A stretch of 64,000 nucleotides of DNA from contig NZ_JAGIAW010000014.1 in assembly GCF_017744655.1 (NCBI RefSeq), positions 186,001-250,000 on the forward strand, in the 5' to 3' direction. Origin of the DNA: Devosia sp. Lineage in GTDB: Bacteria; Pseudomonadota; Alphaproteobacteria; Rhizobiales; Devosiaceae. Under the pieces are notes generated by a model. That model was not told the origin of the DNA. It made no database searches and saw only the letters and a program-made list of their open reading frames with translations. Position 1 is the stretch's first letter. The number at the start of each line of letters is the position of its first letter. This document shows positions 38,544 through 46,989 of this stretch, in pieces. A program made the translations under genes and the position numbers.

Positions 38544-39491
38544 GTGCCCACCTACATCGCCAAACGCCTCCTCGCCGCCATCCCGGTCATCCTCGGCCTC
38601 TCCATCATCGTCTTCCTCGTGATGAAGCTGATCCCTGGCGATCCCGCCCAGGCCCTCCTCGGCTCCTATGCAACCCCCGACAATGTCGCCCGCATCAATC
38701 GCGCCCTTGGGCTCGATCGTTCCTGGCCCGAACAATATGTCATCTGGATCGGCAATCTCCTCCAAGGCGATTTCGGCCGCTCCTACATTCTCAATCGCCC
38801 CGTGATCGACGAAGTGCTCGAACGCTTCGGCGCCACGCTGATCCTTGCCGGTGCCTCTCTCGTCATCTGTTCGGTCCTCGGAATTCTCGCCGGCATCGTC
38901 TCGGCCGTGCGCCAGTTCGGCTGGACCGACCGCATCGTCACCTTCTTCGTCCTCATCGGCATCTCCATGCCGGCCTTCTTCCTCGGCCTTGTCTTCATTC
39001 TGTTCTTCGCCGTGCAGTGGCGCCTGCTCCCCGCTTCGGGCATGTATGCCGTCTATGGCGGCGGCGATCTGCCCGATCTCCTCCGCCACCTGATCCTGCC
39101 CGCCTCGACCCTCGCAATCGTTGCCACCGGCGTTGTCGCCCGCCTCACCCGCGCCGCCATGCTCGAAGTCCTGCGCCAGGATTTCATCCGTACCGCCCGC
39201 GCCAAGGGCCTCAGCGAAAACAAGGTCATCTACCGCCACGCCTTCCGCGCCGCTTTGGTCTCCATCATTCCCGTGCTCGGCATTCAGGCCGGCTTCGTGC
39301 TCGGCGGCGCCGTCTATATCGAAACCGTCTTCCAGTGGCCGGGCCTGGGGCAGATGCTGGTCAAAGCCGTCTCCACCCGAGACCTGCTCCTCGTGCAGGG
39401 CGGCGTCCTCGTTGCCGCCACCGTCTATGTTCTCGTCAACCTTCTGGCCGACGTCGCTCAGGCCCTGCTCGATCCGAGGCTCAAGGCATGA
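38544..39491 (+). CDS. Peptide ABC importer, DppB-type permease, second system
   Basis: A 315-residue permease. I take the GTG at 38544 with GGAGGA 8 nt upstream, giving VPTYIAKRLLAAIPVILGLS; the longer frame would read through the palindromic repeat. Hallmarks are MKLIPGDPAQALLG, ALGLDRSWPEQYVIWIGNLLQGDFGRS and the EAA loop FIRTARAKGLSENKVIYRHAFR. It overlaps the following permease-ATPase fusion gene by 4 nt. Confidence 0.9.
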   Translation: MPTYIAKRLLAAIPVILGLSIIVFLVMKLIPGDPAQALLGSYATPDNVARINRALGLDRSWPEQYVIWIGNLLQGDFGRSYILNRPVIDEVLERFGATLILAGASLVICSVLGILAGIVSAVRQFGWTDRIVTFFVLIGISMPAFFLGLVFILFFAVQWRLLPASGMYAVYGGGDLPDLLRHLILPASTLAIVATGVVARLTRAAMLEVLRQDFIRTARAKGLSENKVIYRHAFRAALVSIIPVLGIQAGFVLGGAVYIETVFQWPGLGQMLVKAVSTRDLLLVQGGVLVAATVYVLVNLLADVAQALLDPRLKA

Positions 39492-41269
39492 CCGATCTCA
39501 CGACCCCCGCCCCGGCCCGCAAACGCCGCAGCAATCTCCAATTGCTGCTCGCCAATCGCCTTGCGGCCGCAGGCCTCTTCATCTTCGGCTTCATCGTCAT
39601 CCTGGCGCTGCTCGCGCCGATCCTGCCGATCCCGAACCCAGACATTACCGATCAGCCCAATCGGCTCCTGCCGCCGCTGAGCGAAGGACATCTCCTCGGC
39701 ACAGATCACCTCGGCCGCGACATTCTTTCGCGTCTCATCTGGGGCACCCAGGTTTCCCTGCTGGTCGGGGTCAGCGCCACCGCGCTCGCCGCCTTCTTCG
39801 GCTCCCTCATCGGCCTCGTCGCCGGCTATGCCCGTGGCGCCACCGACAGCGTGCTCATGCGCTTTGTCGATATGCTCATGGCCTTCCCCTATATTCTGCT
39901 GGCCATCGCCATCGTCGCCGCGCTGGGCCCCGGCCTTCTCAACGCGCTCTACGCCATTGCGCTGGTCAATATCCCCTTCTTTGCCCGCAACATCCGCGGC
40001 GTCACCGTCTCGATCCGCAATCGCGAATTCGTCGATGCCGCCCGGCTTTCGGGCAAGAGCCACGCTGCCGTCCTGTTCACCGAAGTCCTCCCCAACGTCC
40101 TGCCAGTCATCGTCATCACCATGTCGACCACCGTCGGCTGGATGATCCTTGAAACGGCCGGCCTCTCCTTCCTGGGCCTCGGCGCCCAGCCGCCCACCTC
40201 CGATCTCGGCTCCATGCTCGGTCAGGCCCGCGCCCAGCTTTTTACCGCGCCTCATGCCTCCATCATTCCGGGTATAATGATCTTCGTGCTGGTGATGAGC
40301 ATTAACCTGCTTGGCGATGGTGTTCGCGACGTGCTCGATCCCCGCCTCCGCTCCGGCACACTGGGCCGTCCCATGCCGGTAACGCGGATCAAGCGCTCGG
40401 CCAAGCCCAGCCTGACCCTTCCAGAGCCACCTGCCCTCGTCGTTGAAAACCTCTCGACCGGCTTCGATACCGGTGGCTCGATCACGCCCGCCGTAAACAA
40501 TATCGGCTTCCGCCTCGACAAAGGCGAATGCCTGGGGCTGATCGGGGAAAGCGGCTCAGGCAAATCGGTGACCGCCCTCTCCCTTATGGGCCTCGTCGCC
40601 TCCCCACCCGGTGTCATCACTAATGGCGGCGTTTATATCGGGGGTAAGGACGTACTGTCCCTGCGCGAACAGGAGCTTATCGCTCTCCGCGGCGCCCGCG
40701 TCGCCTACGTCTTCCAGGACCCGCTGACGACGCTCCATCCGCTGTTTTCGGTTGGAGACCAGATCGCCGAAGCCGTTCTCACGCACAATCCGATTGGCAA
40801 GCGGCGGGCCCGCCAGCGCGCCATCGAACTGATGGATACCGTCGGCATCCGCGATGCATCAGGAAGGGCCAGCGCCTATCCGCACGAACTCTCGGGTGGC
40901 CAGCGGCAGCGCATCGGCATCGCAATGGCGCTCGCCAATGATCCCGACATCATCATCGCCGACGAGCCGACCACCGCGCTCGACGTCACCGTGCAGGCCC
41001 GCATTCTCGAGCTTCTGCAAAATCTGCGGCGCGAACGCGGCCTCGCACTCCTCCTCATCACCCACGATTTCGGTGTCGTGGCTGAGGTCTGCGATCGCGT
41101 CGCGGTGATGAAAAATGGCGAAATCGTCGAACAGGGCGAAACCCAGACTGTGCTGCGCGATCCCCAGCACGACTATACCAAACGCCTCATCGCCTGCGTG
41201 CCGGAGCTGGGGGAAGGCCGAAACTTCCTCGATCGCGTCCGCCCGCTCTTTCCGGAGGCAAAGGCATGA
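39488..41269 (+). CDS. Peptide ABC importer, fused DppC-type permease and DppD-type ATPase
   Basis: A 593-residue fusion. Residues about 1-295 are a complete DppC permease (LLGTDHLGRDILSRLIWGTQ near 80; EAA loop RLSGKSHAAVLFTEVLPNV; late GDGVRDVLDPRLR). After a short linker, residues about 315-593 form an ABC ATPase with Walker A GESGSGKSV near 352, signature [15 protein letters not shown] and Walker B IIIADEPTTALD. The start is the ATG at 39488, overlapping the previous stop. The frame is open without interruption over the junction. Such fusions occur in some Hyphomicrobiales; they fix one permease to one ATPase. Confidence 0.93.
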   Translation: MTDLTTPAPARKRRSNLQLLLANRLAAAGLFIFGFIVILALLAPILPIPNPDITDQPNRLLPPLSEGHLLGTDHLGRDILSRLIWGTQVSLLVGVSATALAAFFGSLIGLVAGYARGATDSVLMRFVDMLMAFPYILLAIAIVAALGPGLLNALYAIALVNIPFFARNIRGVTVSIRNREFVDAARLSGKSHAAVLFTEVLPNVLPVIVITMSTTVGWMILETAGLSFLGLGAQPPTSDLGSMLGQARAQLFTAPHASIIPGIMIFVLVMSINLLGDGVRDVLDPRLRSGTLGRPMPVTRIKRSAKPSLTLPEPPALVVENLSTGFDTGGSITPAVNNIGFRLDKGECLGLIGESGSGKSVTALSLMGLVASPPGVITNGGVYIGGKDVLSLREQELIALRGARVAYVFQDPLTTLHPLFSVGDQIAEAVLTHNPIGKRRARQRAIELMDTVGIRDASGRASAYPHELSGGQRQRIGIAMALANDPDIIIADEPTTALDVTVQARILELLQNLRRERGLALLLITHDFGVVAEVCDRVAVMKNGEIVEQGETQTVLRDPQHDYTKRLIACVPELGEGRNFLDRVRPLFPEAKA

Positions 41270-42075
41270 GCCAGAACGCCCTTCAAATCCGCGATCTGGT
41301 CAAAACCTTCGGCGGCGGCCGCAGTCTCTTCGGACGACAGGCGAACGAAGTGCAGGCCGTGAAAGGCATTTCGCTCGACCTCACGCGCGGAGAAACCCTC
41401 GGCATTGTCGGTGAAAGCGGTTCGGGAAAATCCACGCTCGCCCGCATGCTGGTCGGCCTCGAGCATCCCACCTCCGGCACCATGCTCATCGACAACAAGC
41501 CTTGGGCGGAGCTTGCCGCCTCGGGTCCGCGCGCCTTTGGCCGCACCATTCAATATGTCTTTCAAGATCCAGTCGCCTCGCTCAACCCGCGCAAGACCAT
41601 CGGCGACATTCTCGATGTCCCCCTGCGTCTGCTCTGCGCCTATGACGGCACCCGCCGCGCCATTCGCAAGCGTGAACTGATCGACGCCGTGCAGATGCCG
41701 CTCGACACCCTTGAGCGCTATCCGCACGAATTTTCCGGCGGCCAGGCCCAGCGCATTGCCATTGCCCGCGCCCTTGCGGCCGAGGCCAGCATTCTGGTTC
41801 TCGATGAACCGGTCAGCGCACTCGATGTCTCCGTTCAGGCGCAGGTCCTCTTGCTGCTCCAGCAATTGCGTAATGACCTCGGCCTCTCCTACCTCTTCAT
41901 CAGCCACGACCTGGCTGTCGTAGAATCCATTTCCGATCGTGTCGCCGTCATGTATCTCGGAGAGGTGGTGGAGGTGGGTCCCGCGGCCCAGCTCTTTGCC
42001 AAACCTGAACACGACTATACGCGGTCGCTCATTGCCAGCGCGCCGCGCCTTTCCGCACCGGATAGCGCCGCATGA
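41266..42075 (+). CDS. Peptide ABC importer, DppF-type ATPase, second system
   Basis: A 269-residue ATPase with Walker A GESGSGKSTLARMLVGLE, Q-loop YVFQDPVASLNPRKT, signature FSGGQAQRIAIARAL and Walker B ILVLDEPVSALDVSVQAQ. It overlaps the fusion gene before it and the GntR gene after it by 4 nt each. It lacks the cysteine-rich C-terminal extension of longer DppF proteins. Together with the ATPase half of the preceding fusion it makes the heterodimeric engine of the importer. Confidence 0.92.
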   Translation: MSQNALQIRDLVKTFGGGRSLFGRQANEVQAVKGISLDLTRGETLGIVGESGSGKSTLARMLVGLEHPTSGTMLIDNKPWAELAASGPRAFGRTIQYVFQDPVASLNPRKTIGDILDVPLRLLCAYDGTRRAIRKRELIDAVQMPLDTLERYPHEFSGGQAQRIAIARALAAEASILVLDEPVSALDVSVQAQVLLLLQQLRNDLGLSYLFISHDLAVVESISDRVAVMYLGEVVEVGPAAQLFAKPEHDYTRSLIASAPRLSAPDSAA

Positions 42076-42866
42076 GCGAAATTACCCCCCTTGATCCGCC
42101 ACGCCGCAAGCGCACCGACGAAATCGTCGATGCCATCAAGCGCATGATCGTCGAACATGGCCTCGGCCCCGGCGACCGCCTACCGCAGGAACGCGACCTC
42201 ATCTCCCAGTTTTCGGCCAGCAAGGGCACCGTGCGCGAAGCGCTCAAGTCTCTTGAAGTTCAGGGCCTGATATCGGTCCGCACCGGCCCCGGCGGCGGCG
42301 CTTTCATCGAGCGCATGTCCGAAGGCCGGGCCATGAGCCTTCTCTCCAATTTCCTCTTCGCCAAGAACCTGACGATCGCCAATATCTACGAGATGCGAAA
42401 GGTCCTCGAACCGCAACTGGCGGCGAGCGCTACCCCCCACATCGATGAGGCCGGCCTCAAACGCCTCGAAGCCATCATCGGGATCTACGACCACGAGCCG
42501 GCAGACCAGAACGAGCGCTGGACCCAGCGCATGGCCGAGCTCGATTTCCATGGCGTCGTCGCGGAATATTCCGACAATCCTATTCTCGCGTTCACCTGCC
42601 GCTTTCTCCAGCGCCTCCTCAAGGATCTCACCGTTGCGCAGGACATTTACGTGCAGCCCGAGCCGGTTTCGCGCGCCAGCGGCATCCAGCACCAGCGCGA
42701 CCTGATCGCCGCTATGCATCGCCGTGACGCCACCGCTGCCGCCGCCATCCTCACCGAACATATGCATGAGGCCGAAAAGCATATGCTCGACCTTGAGGCC
42801 AGGCTCGAAGACCGCTTCCTCGAAGAGGTATCCCCGGTTCGAACGAGAAAGCGCCGCACCGCATGA
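42072..42866 (+). CDS. GntR family regulator, FCD subgroup, of the second peptide operon
   Basis: A 264-residue regulator. The winged helix is at residues about 12-80 (IKRMIVEHGLGPGDRLPQER and SASKGTVREALKSLEVQGLI), followed by GGGAFIE and the helical FCD domain (YEMRKVLEPQLAASATPHI, QHQRDLIAAMHRRDATAAAAILTEHM). It overlaps genes on both sides by 4 nt, so it is part of the operon it presumably controls. The 16-bp inverted repeat at 36687-36729 is its most likely operator. The ligand may be the imported peptide or a product of the M42 peptidase. Confidence 0.88.
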   Translation: MSEITPLDPPRRKRTDEIVDAIKRMIVEHGLGPGDRLPQERDLISQFSASKGTVREALKSLEVQGLISVRTGPGGGAFIERMSEGRAMSLLSNFLFAKNLTIANIYEMRKVLEPQLAASATPHIDEAGLKRLEAIIGIYDHEPADQNERWTQRMAELDFHGVVAEYSDNPILAFTCRFLQRLLKDLTVAQDIYVQPEPVSRASGIQHQRDLIAAMHRRDATAAAAILTEHMHEAEKHMLDLEARLEDRFLEEVSPVRTRKRRTA

Positions 42867-43897
42867 TCGACAAAGATTACCTCCTCGACCGGCTGCTGCA
42901 ACTGGTCAAGACGCCGAGCCCCGTCGGCATGACCGAGCGCGCCTCGGCCCTTGTCGATACCTGGCTGCGCGATCTCGGCTATCATCCGAAATATACCCGC
43001 CGCGGCGTCCTTTACGTCGAAGTCGGCGATGGTCCGCCCCGCCGCGCCCTCGCCGCCCATCTCGACACCCTCGGCGCCATGGTGACCGAACTCAAGCCCA
43101 ATGGCCGCCTTGCCCTCCGCAACACCGGCACCTGGGCTGCCCGCTTCGCCGAAGGCGCCCGCGTCACCATCTTTTCCGACCATGCCGAGCACCGCGGCAC
43201 TATCCTGCCGCTCAAAGCCTCAGGCCACCGCTTCAACACCGAGGTCGATACCCAGTCCTCCGATTGGGACAACCTCGAAATCCGTGTCGATGCCACCCTG
43301 CCCGACCGTGACGCCCTCCTCGCCGCCGGCTTCAATGTCGGCGACATGGTCGCCATCGACGCGCAGCCCGAAGTGGTCGACGGTTTCATCATCTCACGCC
43401 ATCTCGACGACAAGGCCGGCTGCGCCACCCTCCTCGCCGTCCTCAAGGCGATTGCCGAAGGCAAAGTGAACGTCGCGGTGCCCTTCCAGGCCATGTTCAC
43501 CATCGCCGAAGAAATCGGCATCGGCGGCACGCACGGCTTCGGCCCCGAGGTCGAAGAACTGCTCGCCATCGACAACGCCGTCACCGCTCCCAACCAGACC
43601 TCGCGCGACGACGCCGTCACCATCGCCATGCGTGACCGCCAGGGTCCCTTTGACGCCCGGATGACGCGCCAAATGTTAACAGTCTGTCAGCAGAACCATA
43701 TCCCATTCGTGCGCGATACCTTCCGCCACTACCGCTCCGACAGCGCCGCCGCCGTCGAAGCCGGCTGGGATATCCGCGTTGGCCTTATCTGCTTTTCCCT
43801 CGACAGCTCCCACGGCTGGGAACGCACCCACATGGCCTCGCTCACCGCGCTGGCACGCGCCATTGTAGGCTATCTGGCGACCCCTCTTCCAAGCTAA
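42863..43897 (+). CDS. M42 family metallo-aminopeptidase
   Basis: A 344-residue peptidase of the M42/M20 fold. Metal ligands and catalytic residues are seen in order: histidine in AAHLDTLGAMV near residue 59, the bridging aspartate in ISRHLDDKAG, the Glu-Glu pair in FTIAEEIGIGGTHG, aspartate in the QTSRDDAVT region, and the last histidine in SSHGWERTHMAS. It resembles the M42 peptidase that accompanies N-acetylglutaminylglutamine amide osmolyte genes, but those genes are not here. Last gene of the Dpp-type operon, overlapping GntR by 4 nt. No signal peptide: it would cut imported peptides in the cytosol. Confidence 0.85.
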   Translation: MIDKDYLLDRLLQLVKTPSPVGMTERASALVDTWLRDLGYHPKYTRRGVLYVEVGDGPPRRALAAHLDTLGAMVTELKPNGRLALRNTGTWAARFAEGARVTIFSDHAEHRGTILPLKASGHRFNTEVDTQSSDWDNLEIRVDATLPDRDALLAAGFNVGDMVAIDAQPEVVDGFIISRHLDDKAGCATLLAVLKAIAEGKVNVAVPFQAMFTIAEEIGIGGTHGFGPEVEELLAIDNAVTAPNQTSRDDAVTIAMRDRQGPFDARMTRQMLTVCQQNHIPFVRDTFRHYRSDSAAAVEAGWDIRVGLICFSLDSSHGWERTHMASLTALARAIVGYLATPLPS

Positions 43898-44400
43898 AAT
43901 ACCAGGCACCGGCGTCGATCTCGGCCTATAGGTTATCAAGCCCGCGCCCGGAAACCGAGGGGTTGTGAACTCGGGCGGAAGCGGCATTAGGCATTAGCCG
44001 ACCTTCATCGATGGCTTCATCCCCGCTTCGGTCTTCAAGCTCAACCGCAATAGTATGGCTGCGCCTGATCCCGCGATCTGGTCGCAAATCCGTGCGGCTT
44101 GTCGGCAATTACGATGATGGCAAGGCTTGTTCGACCGACCTCGTTCCCTATGGCGGCGATCGCACCGGAGATGAACGCCGAGTAGACGATGATCATGATG
44201 GATCGGCAGTCCAGGGTCTGTGCCCCTGGCGAATGGCAGCCGATGGAATTTGCCGACCAGCGAAGGAGCAATTGGCCGACGATACGCGATACCGAGATCT
44301 TTGGCTCCATATCGGGGATCGATGAGTGGGCATTGTCGAGAACTAGACGACGCCGGCTCCGTGGTCACCTCGAATAGAATGGTCCTTCCACCGGGTGTGT
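43898..44400. other. Intergenic region with a possible broken gene
   Basis: This 503-nt stretch lies between the convergent peptide operon and the DUF2270 gene. On the minus strand a frame from 44310 to 44041 (89 residues) contains a hydrophobic part (IMIIVYSAFISGAIAAIG) and GRTSLAIIVIADKPHGFATR; a second frame continues with SHTIAVELEDRSGDEAIDEG to 43926. Together they could be a frameshifted gene, but I do not recognise a family and no ribosome-binding site stands out. I see no RNA gene or clear terminator here. Confidence 0.35.
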
Positions 44401-45090
44401 TCACACTCGGACTTCGTCGCCCCCGCGCTCGCGCGTTGAATAGGTTGCATAGAGCAGGCACGCATAAACTGCTGCAACGATCGCGACCATCAGCCAACCC
44501 GGCACTGGCCCGGTGGACGCCTGTTCGACGAGAACAGCGAGTGGCCGATCTGGGTCGAGGTGGACGCCCGCCTGCAAGTCCGGCGACGCGATCTTGAGCA
44601 GCCATGCCATAAGCAGGATGAGGAACATCCAGATATAATTCCGCCGTAGCCGCCGGCCCATCGCTCGCCAGAACGAGATGCGGAACTTGGGATGTCGCAG
44701 ATCCCGGGCCAACATCAGGAGCCACGGCTCGGGGCCGCTTTGCGTTTCCGGCCCGAACAACTGCCCGAAATAGTGGCGCTCGAACTGGCGCACCCTCATC
44801 CGGTAGACATCAAAGAAACGATAGCGCCGCGCCTCGACCCCGAGGAGCAGCATCACGATGACCATGGCGAAAAGCACGAGGCCATGGTGTGCCGTGGGGG
44901 TCGACAGGGTCACCGAGAGCATGGCAGCAACAACGGTGATGGCCCAGTTGGTCGTCAAATCGAGCCGGGATCGCCAGGTGTTCATCCGGCCCATCTCGGC
45001 GCGATAGTAGTGGATCATGGCATTTGTCGCCTCTGCCGATGTCGTTGGCAGGGAAGCCACCGCAGAAGGCGGGTTTTCCGGTCTGTTCAT
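44401..45090 (-). CDS. DUF2270 family membrane protein
   Basis: A 229-residue protein recognised as DUF2270 from NAMIHYYRAEMGRMNTWRSRLDLTTNWAI, the RRYRFFDVYRMRVRQFERHYF segment and the RDLRHPKFRISFWRAMGRRLRRNYIWMFLILL part. Four hydrophobic helices (two near 50-85, one near 160, one at about 200-220) place it in the inner membrane with the charged middle part in the cytosol. Its function is not known. It lies 31 nt downstream of the SLC13-type transporter gene and probably shares its message. Confidence 0.8.
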   Translation of the reverse strand: MNRPENPPSAVASLPTTSAEATNAMIHYYRAEMGRMNTWRSRLDLTTNWAITVVAAMLSVTLSTPTAHHGLVLFAMVIVMLLLGVEARRYRFFDVYRMRVRQFERHYFGQLFGPETQSGPEPWLLMLARDLRHPKFRISFWRAMGRRLRRNYIWMFLILLMAWLLKIASPDLQAGVHLDPDRPLAVLVEQASTGPVPGWLMVAIVAAVYACLLYATYSTRERGGDEVRV

Positions 45091-45121
45091 GTCGATCTCC
45101 TTCCCACTTTCATTTTCGGGT

Positions 45122-46888
45122 CTAGAGCGCCCAAACCAGCAACAGCATGGGTACGGAAACCAGGATCACGAGTAGGGATAGAGGCAGTCCGAGACGCCAG
45201 TAGTCACCGAAGCGGTACCCACCGGGCCCCATCACCAGCGTGTTGCACTGGTGGCCGATGGGGGTGAGGAAGTCGGACCCCGCGCCAATGGCGACCGCCA
45301 TCAGAAAAGCCTCCGGCTGGTAGCCGAGATCGGCGGCGAAGGTTGCCGCAATAGGCGCCATGACCAGCACGGTGGCGGCATTGTTGAGAAAAGGCGTCAC
45401 GGCCATTGCGACGACGAGAATGAGCGCTAGGGCGCCATAGGCGGGCAAGACCGATGCTGTCGAGGAGAGCCAGTTGGCAATCAGGTCGGTTGCGCCAGTC
45501 GTTCTCAGCGAGTCGCTGACGGGAATGAGGGCCGCCAACATGATCAGGATGGGGGCGTCGACATGCGAATAGACATCGCGGATCGGCACAGTGCGCGTCA
45601 CAACCATCAGTACCGCCGCGGTGAAAAATGCGATCGGCACCGAAACGAGCCCCAGTGCCGTGCTGCCCATCGCCAGGACGAGAATGACAACGGGAATGAT
45701 ACCGTTTCTAAAACTGCCGATCGTCAGGTTGCGCTCTACCAGCGGCAGACAGTTCCAATCACGCAGTCTTTCGGGAAGCGTGTCGAGATCACCCTGCAGC
45801 ACAAGCACATCGCCAACCTGGAAGCGGATTTCGCCGAGACGATCCGTGAGACGCTTTTCCCGCCGGCTGACTGCCAATAGATTGAGGCCGGCAGCATCGA
45901 AAAGGGCCAGTTCCTTCGCATTGCGGCCGACGAGCGAAGAACTGTCGCCGACCACCGCTTCGACGACGCCAACCTCCCGGGAGGACACTGCCTGGTCCCG
46001 CCTTTCAGAAAAGGCGAGCTTTCCCTGGGACACGATCCTATCGAGTGCCTCGGGCTCGCCTTCGACGATAAGCAGTTCCCCGGCCTGAACCAGCGAGTCA
46101 GGCAGAGGCAGACGGCGCTTGCCGTTCGGGGCAATGATACCAGTGATCATCGCCTGTCCCCCACCGAGGCGCTGCACGGCGCCCACGGTCTCTCCGACAC
46201 TTGGAGACTCCGCCGGCACGCGAACTTCGGTCGTGTAGTTCTTGATTGCAATCGCCTGGTCGAGCGAGCCTTTTACCTGCGTACGCTCCGGGAGAAGGCG
46301 GTAGCAAAGACCTAAAAAGATCACGCCGACCAAAGCCAGCGTCGCGCCAACTGGCGTGAAATCGAACATGGTGAAGGGCGCACCCGTCAGCTCTTCGCGA
46401 ACCCGCGAGACGATGACGTTTGGCGAAGTGCCGATCTGGGTCATCAGGCCGCCCAGCAGCGCCCCAAAAGACATGGGCATCAGGAACAGCGAAGGGGAAA
46501 CACCTGACTTTCTCGCCATCTGGAACGCGATGGGGATCATGATGGCCAGGGCGCCGATATTCTTGATGAAGGCTGAGAGCAGCGTCACCGTCAAAACCAG
46601 AACAACGAGCTGCGCCCGTGGTGTCCGAAGATTGGGCGCGAAGCGCCGAACGGCAACTTCCATCACGCCGGACCGCGCCACCGCAGCGCTGACAATGAGA
46701 GCACTGCCAACGATGACGACGATATCATCAGAGAGACCTGAGAACGCGTCCTCGGGTGCTACAATGCCCACCGCGACCGCCGCCAAGAGCGCGCCAACGG
46801 CGACCAGATCGTAACGCCACCTCCCCCAGACAAATGCGACCATCATGAAAAAGATTGTGCCGAAGGCGAAAATCTGAGGGGTAGTCAT
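45122..46888 (-). CDS. SLC13/DASS-type anion transporter with two TrkA-C (RCK_C) domains
   Basis: A 588-residue inner-membrane protein. The ATG at 46888 follows GGAG; an upstream TTG at 46915 is less likely. About five helices, then a cytosolic insert at residues about 200-370 with two RCK_C/TrkA-C domains (RRLPLPDSLVQAGELLIVEG and EIRFQVGDVLVLQGDLD), then further helices. The SLC13-like repeats show in IKNIGALAIMIPIAFQMARKSGVSPSLFLMPMSFGALLGGLMTQIGTSPNVIVS and its counterpart FLNNAATVLVMAPIAATFAADLG. Relatives carry sulfate, dicarboxylates or other anions with sodium; the substrate cannot be deduced here. Followed by the DUF2270 gene. Confidence 0.87.
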   Translation of the reverse strand: MTTPQIFAFGTIFFMMVAFVWGRWRYDLVAVGALLAAVAVGIVAPEDAFSGLSDDIVVIVGSALIVSAAVARSGVMEVAVRRFAPNLRTPRAQLVVLVLTVTLLSAFIKNIGALAIMIPIAFQMARKSGVSPSLFLMPMSFGALLGGLMTQIGTSPNVIVSRVREELTGAPFTMFDFTPVGATLALVGVIFLGLCYRLLPERTQVKGSLDQAIAIKNYTTEVRVPAESPSVGETVGAVQRLGGGQAMITGIIAPNGKRRLPLPDSLVQAGELLIVEGEPEALDRIVSQGKLAFSERRDQAVSSREVGVVEAVVGDSSSLVGRNAKELALFDAAGLNLLAVSRREKRLTDRLGEIRFQVGDVLVLQGDLDTLPERLRDWNCLPLVERNLTIGSFRNGIIPVVILVLAMGSTALGLVSVPIAFFTAAVLMVVTRTVPIRDVYSHVDAPILIMLAALIPVSDSLRTTGATDLIANWLSSTASVLPAYGALALILVVAMAVTPFLNNAATVLVMAPIAATFAADLGYQPEAFLMAVAIGAGSDFLTPIGHQCNTLVMGPGGYRFGDYWRLGLPLSLLVILVSVPMLLLVWAL

Positions 46889-46989
46889 CGAATGAGCTCC
46901 ATCGGATTGGAGCAACGGCTGACACGGCGATTAGTCTATGATGCGGAGCAATTTTTCCGCATCAGCGGTGGCAAGGGTATCGCCCGACC

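Noticed and set aside
39017-39487. Extended N-terminus for the permease-ATPase fusion
   Set aside because: The upstream frame overlaps the DppB-type permease in another register and is arginine/proline-rich. The ATG at 39488 overlaps the previous stop in the usual ATGA manner.
43994-44725. Minus-strand 244-codon frame overlapping the DUF2270 gene
   Set aside because: The upper half is out of frame with DUF2270 and arginine/proline-rich; it is a shadow frame. Only the short frame 44041-44310 was kept as a doubtful remnant.
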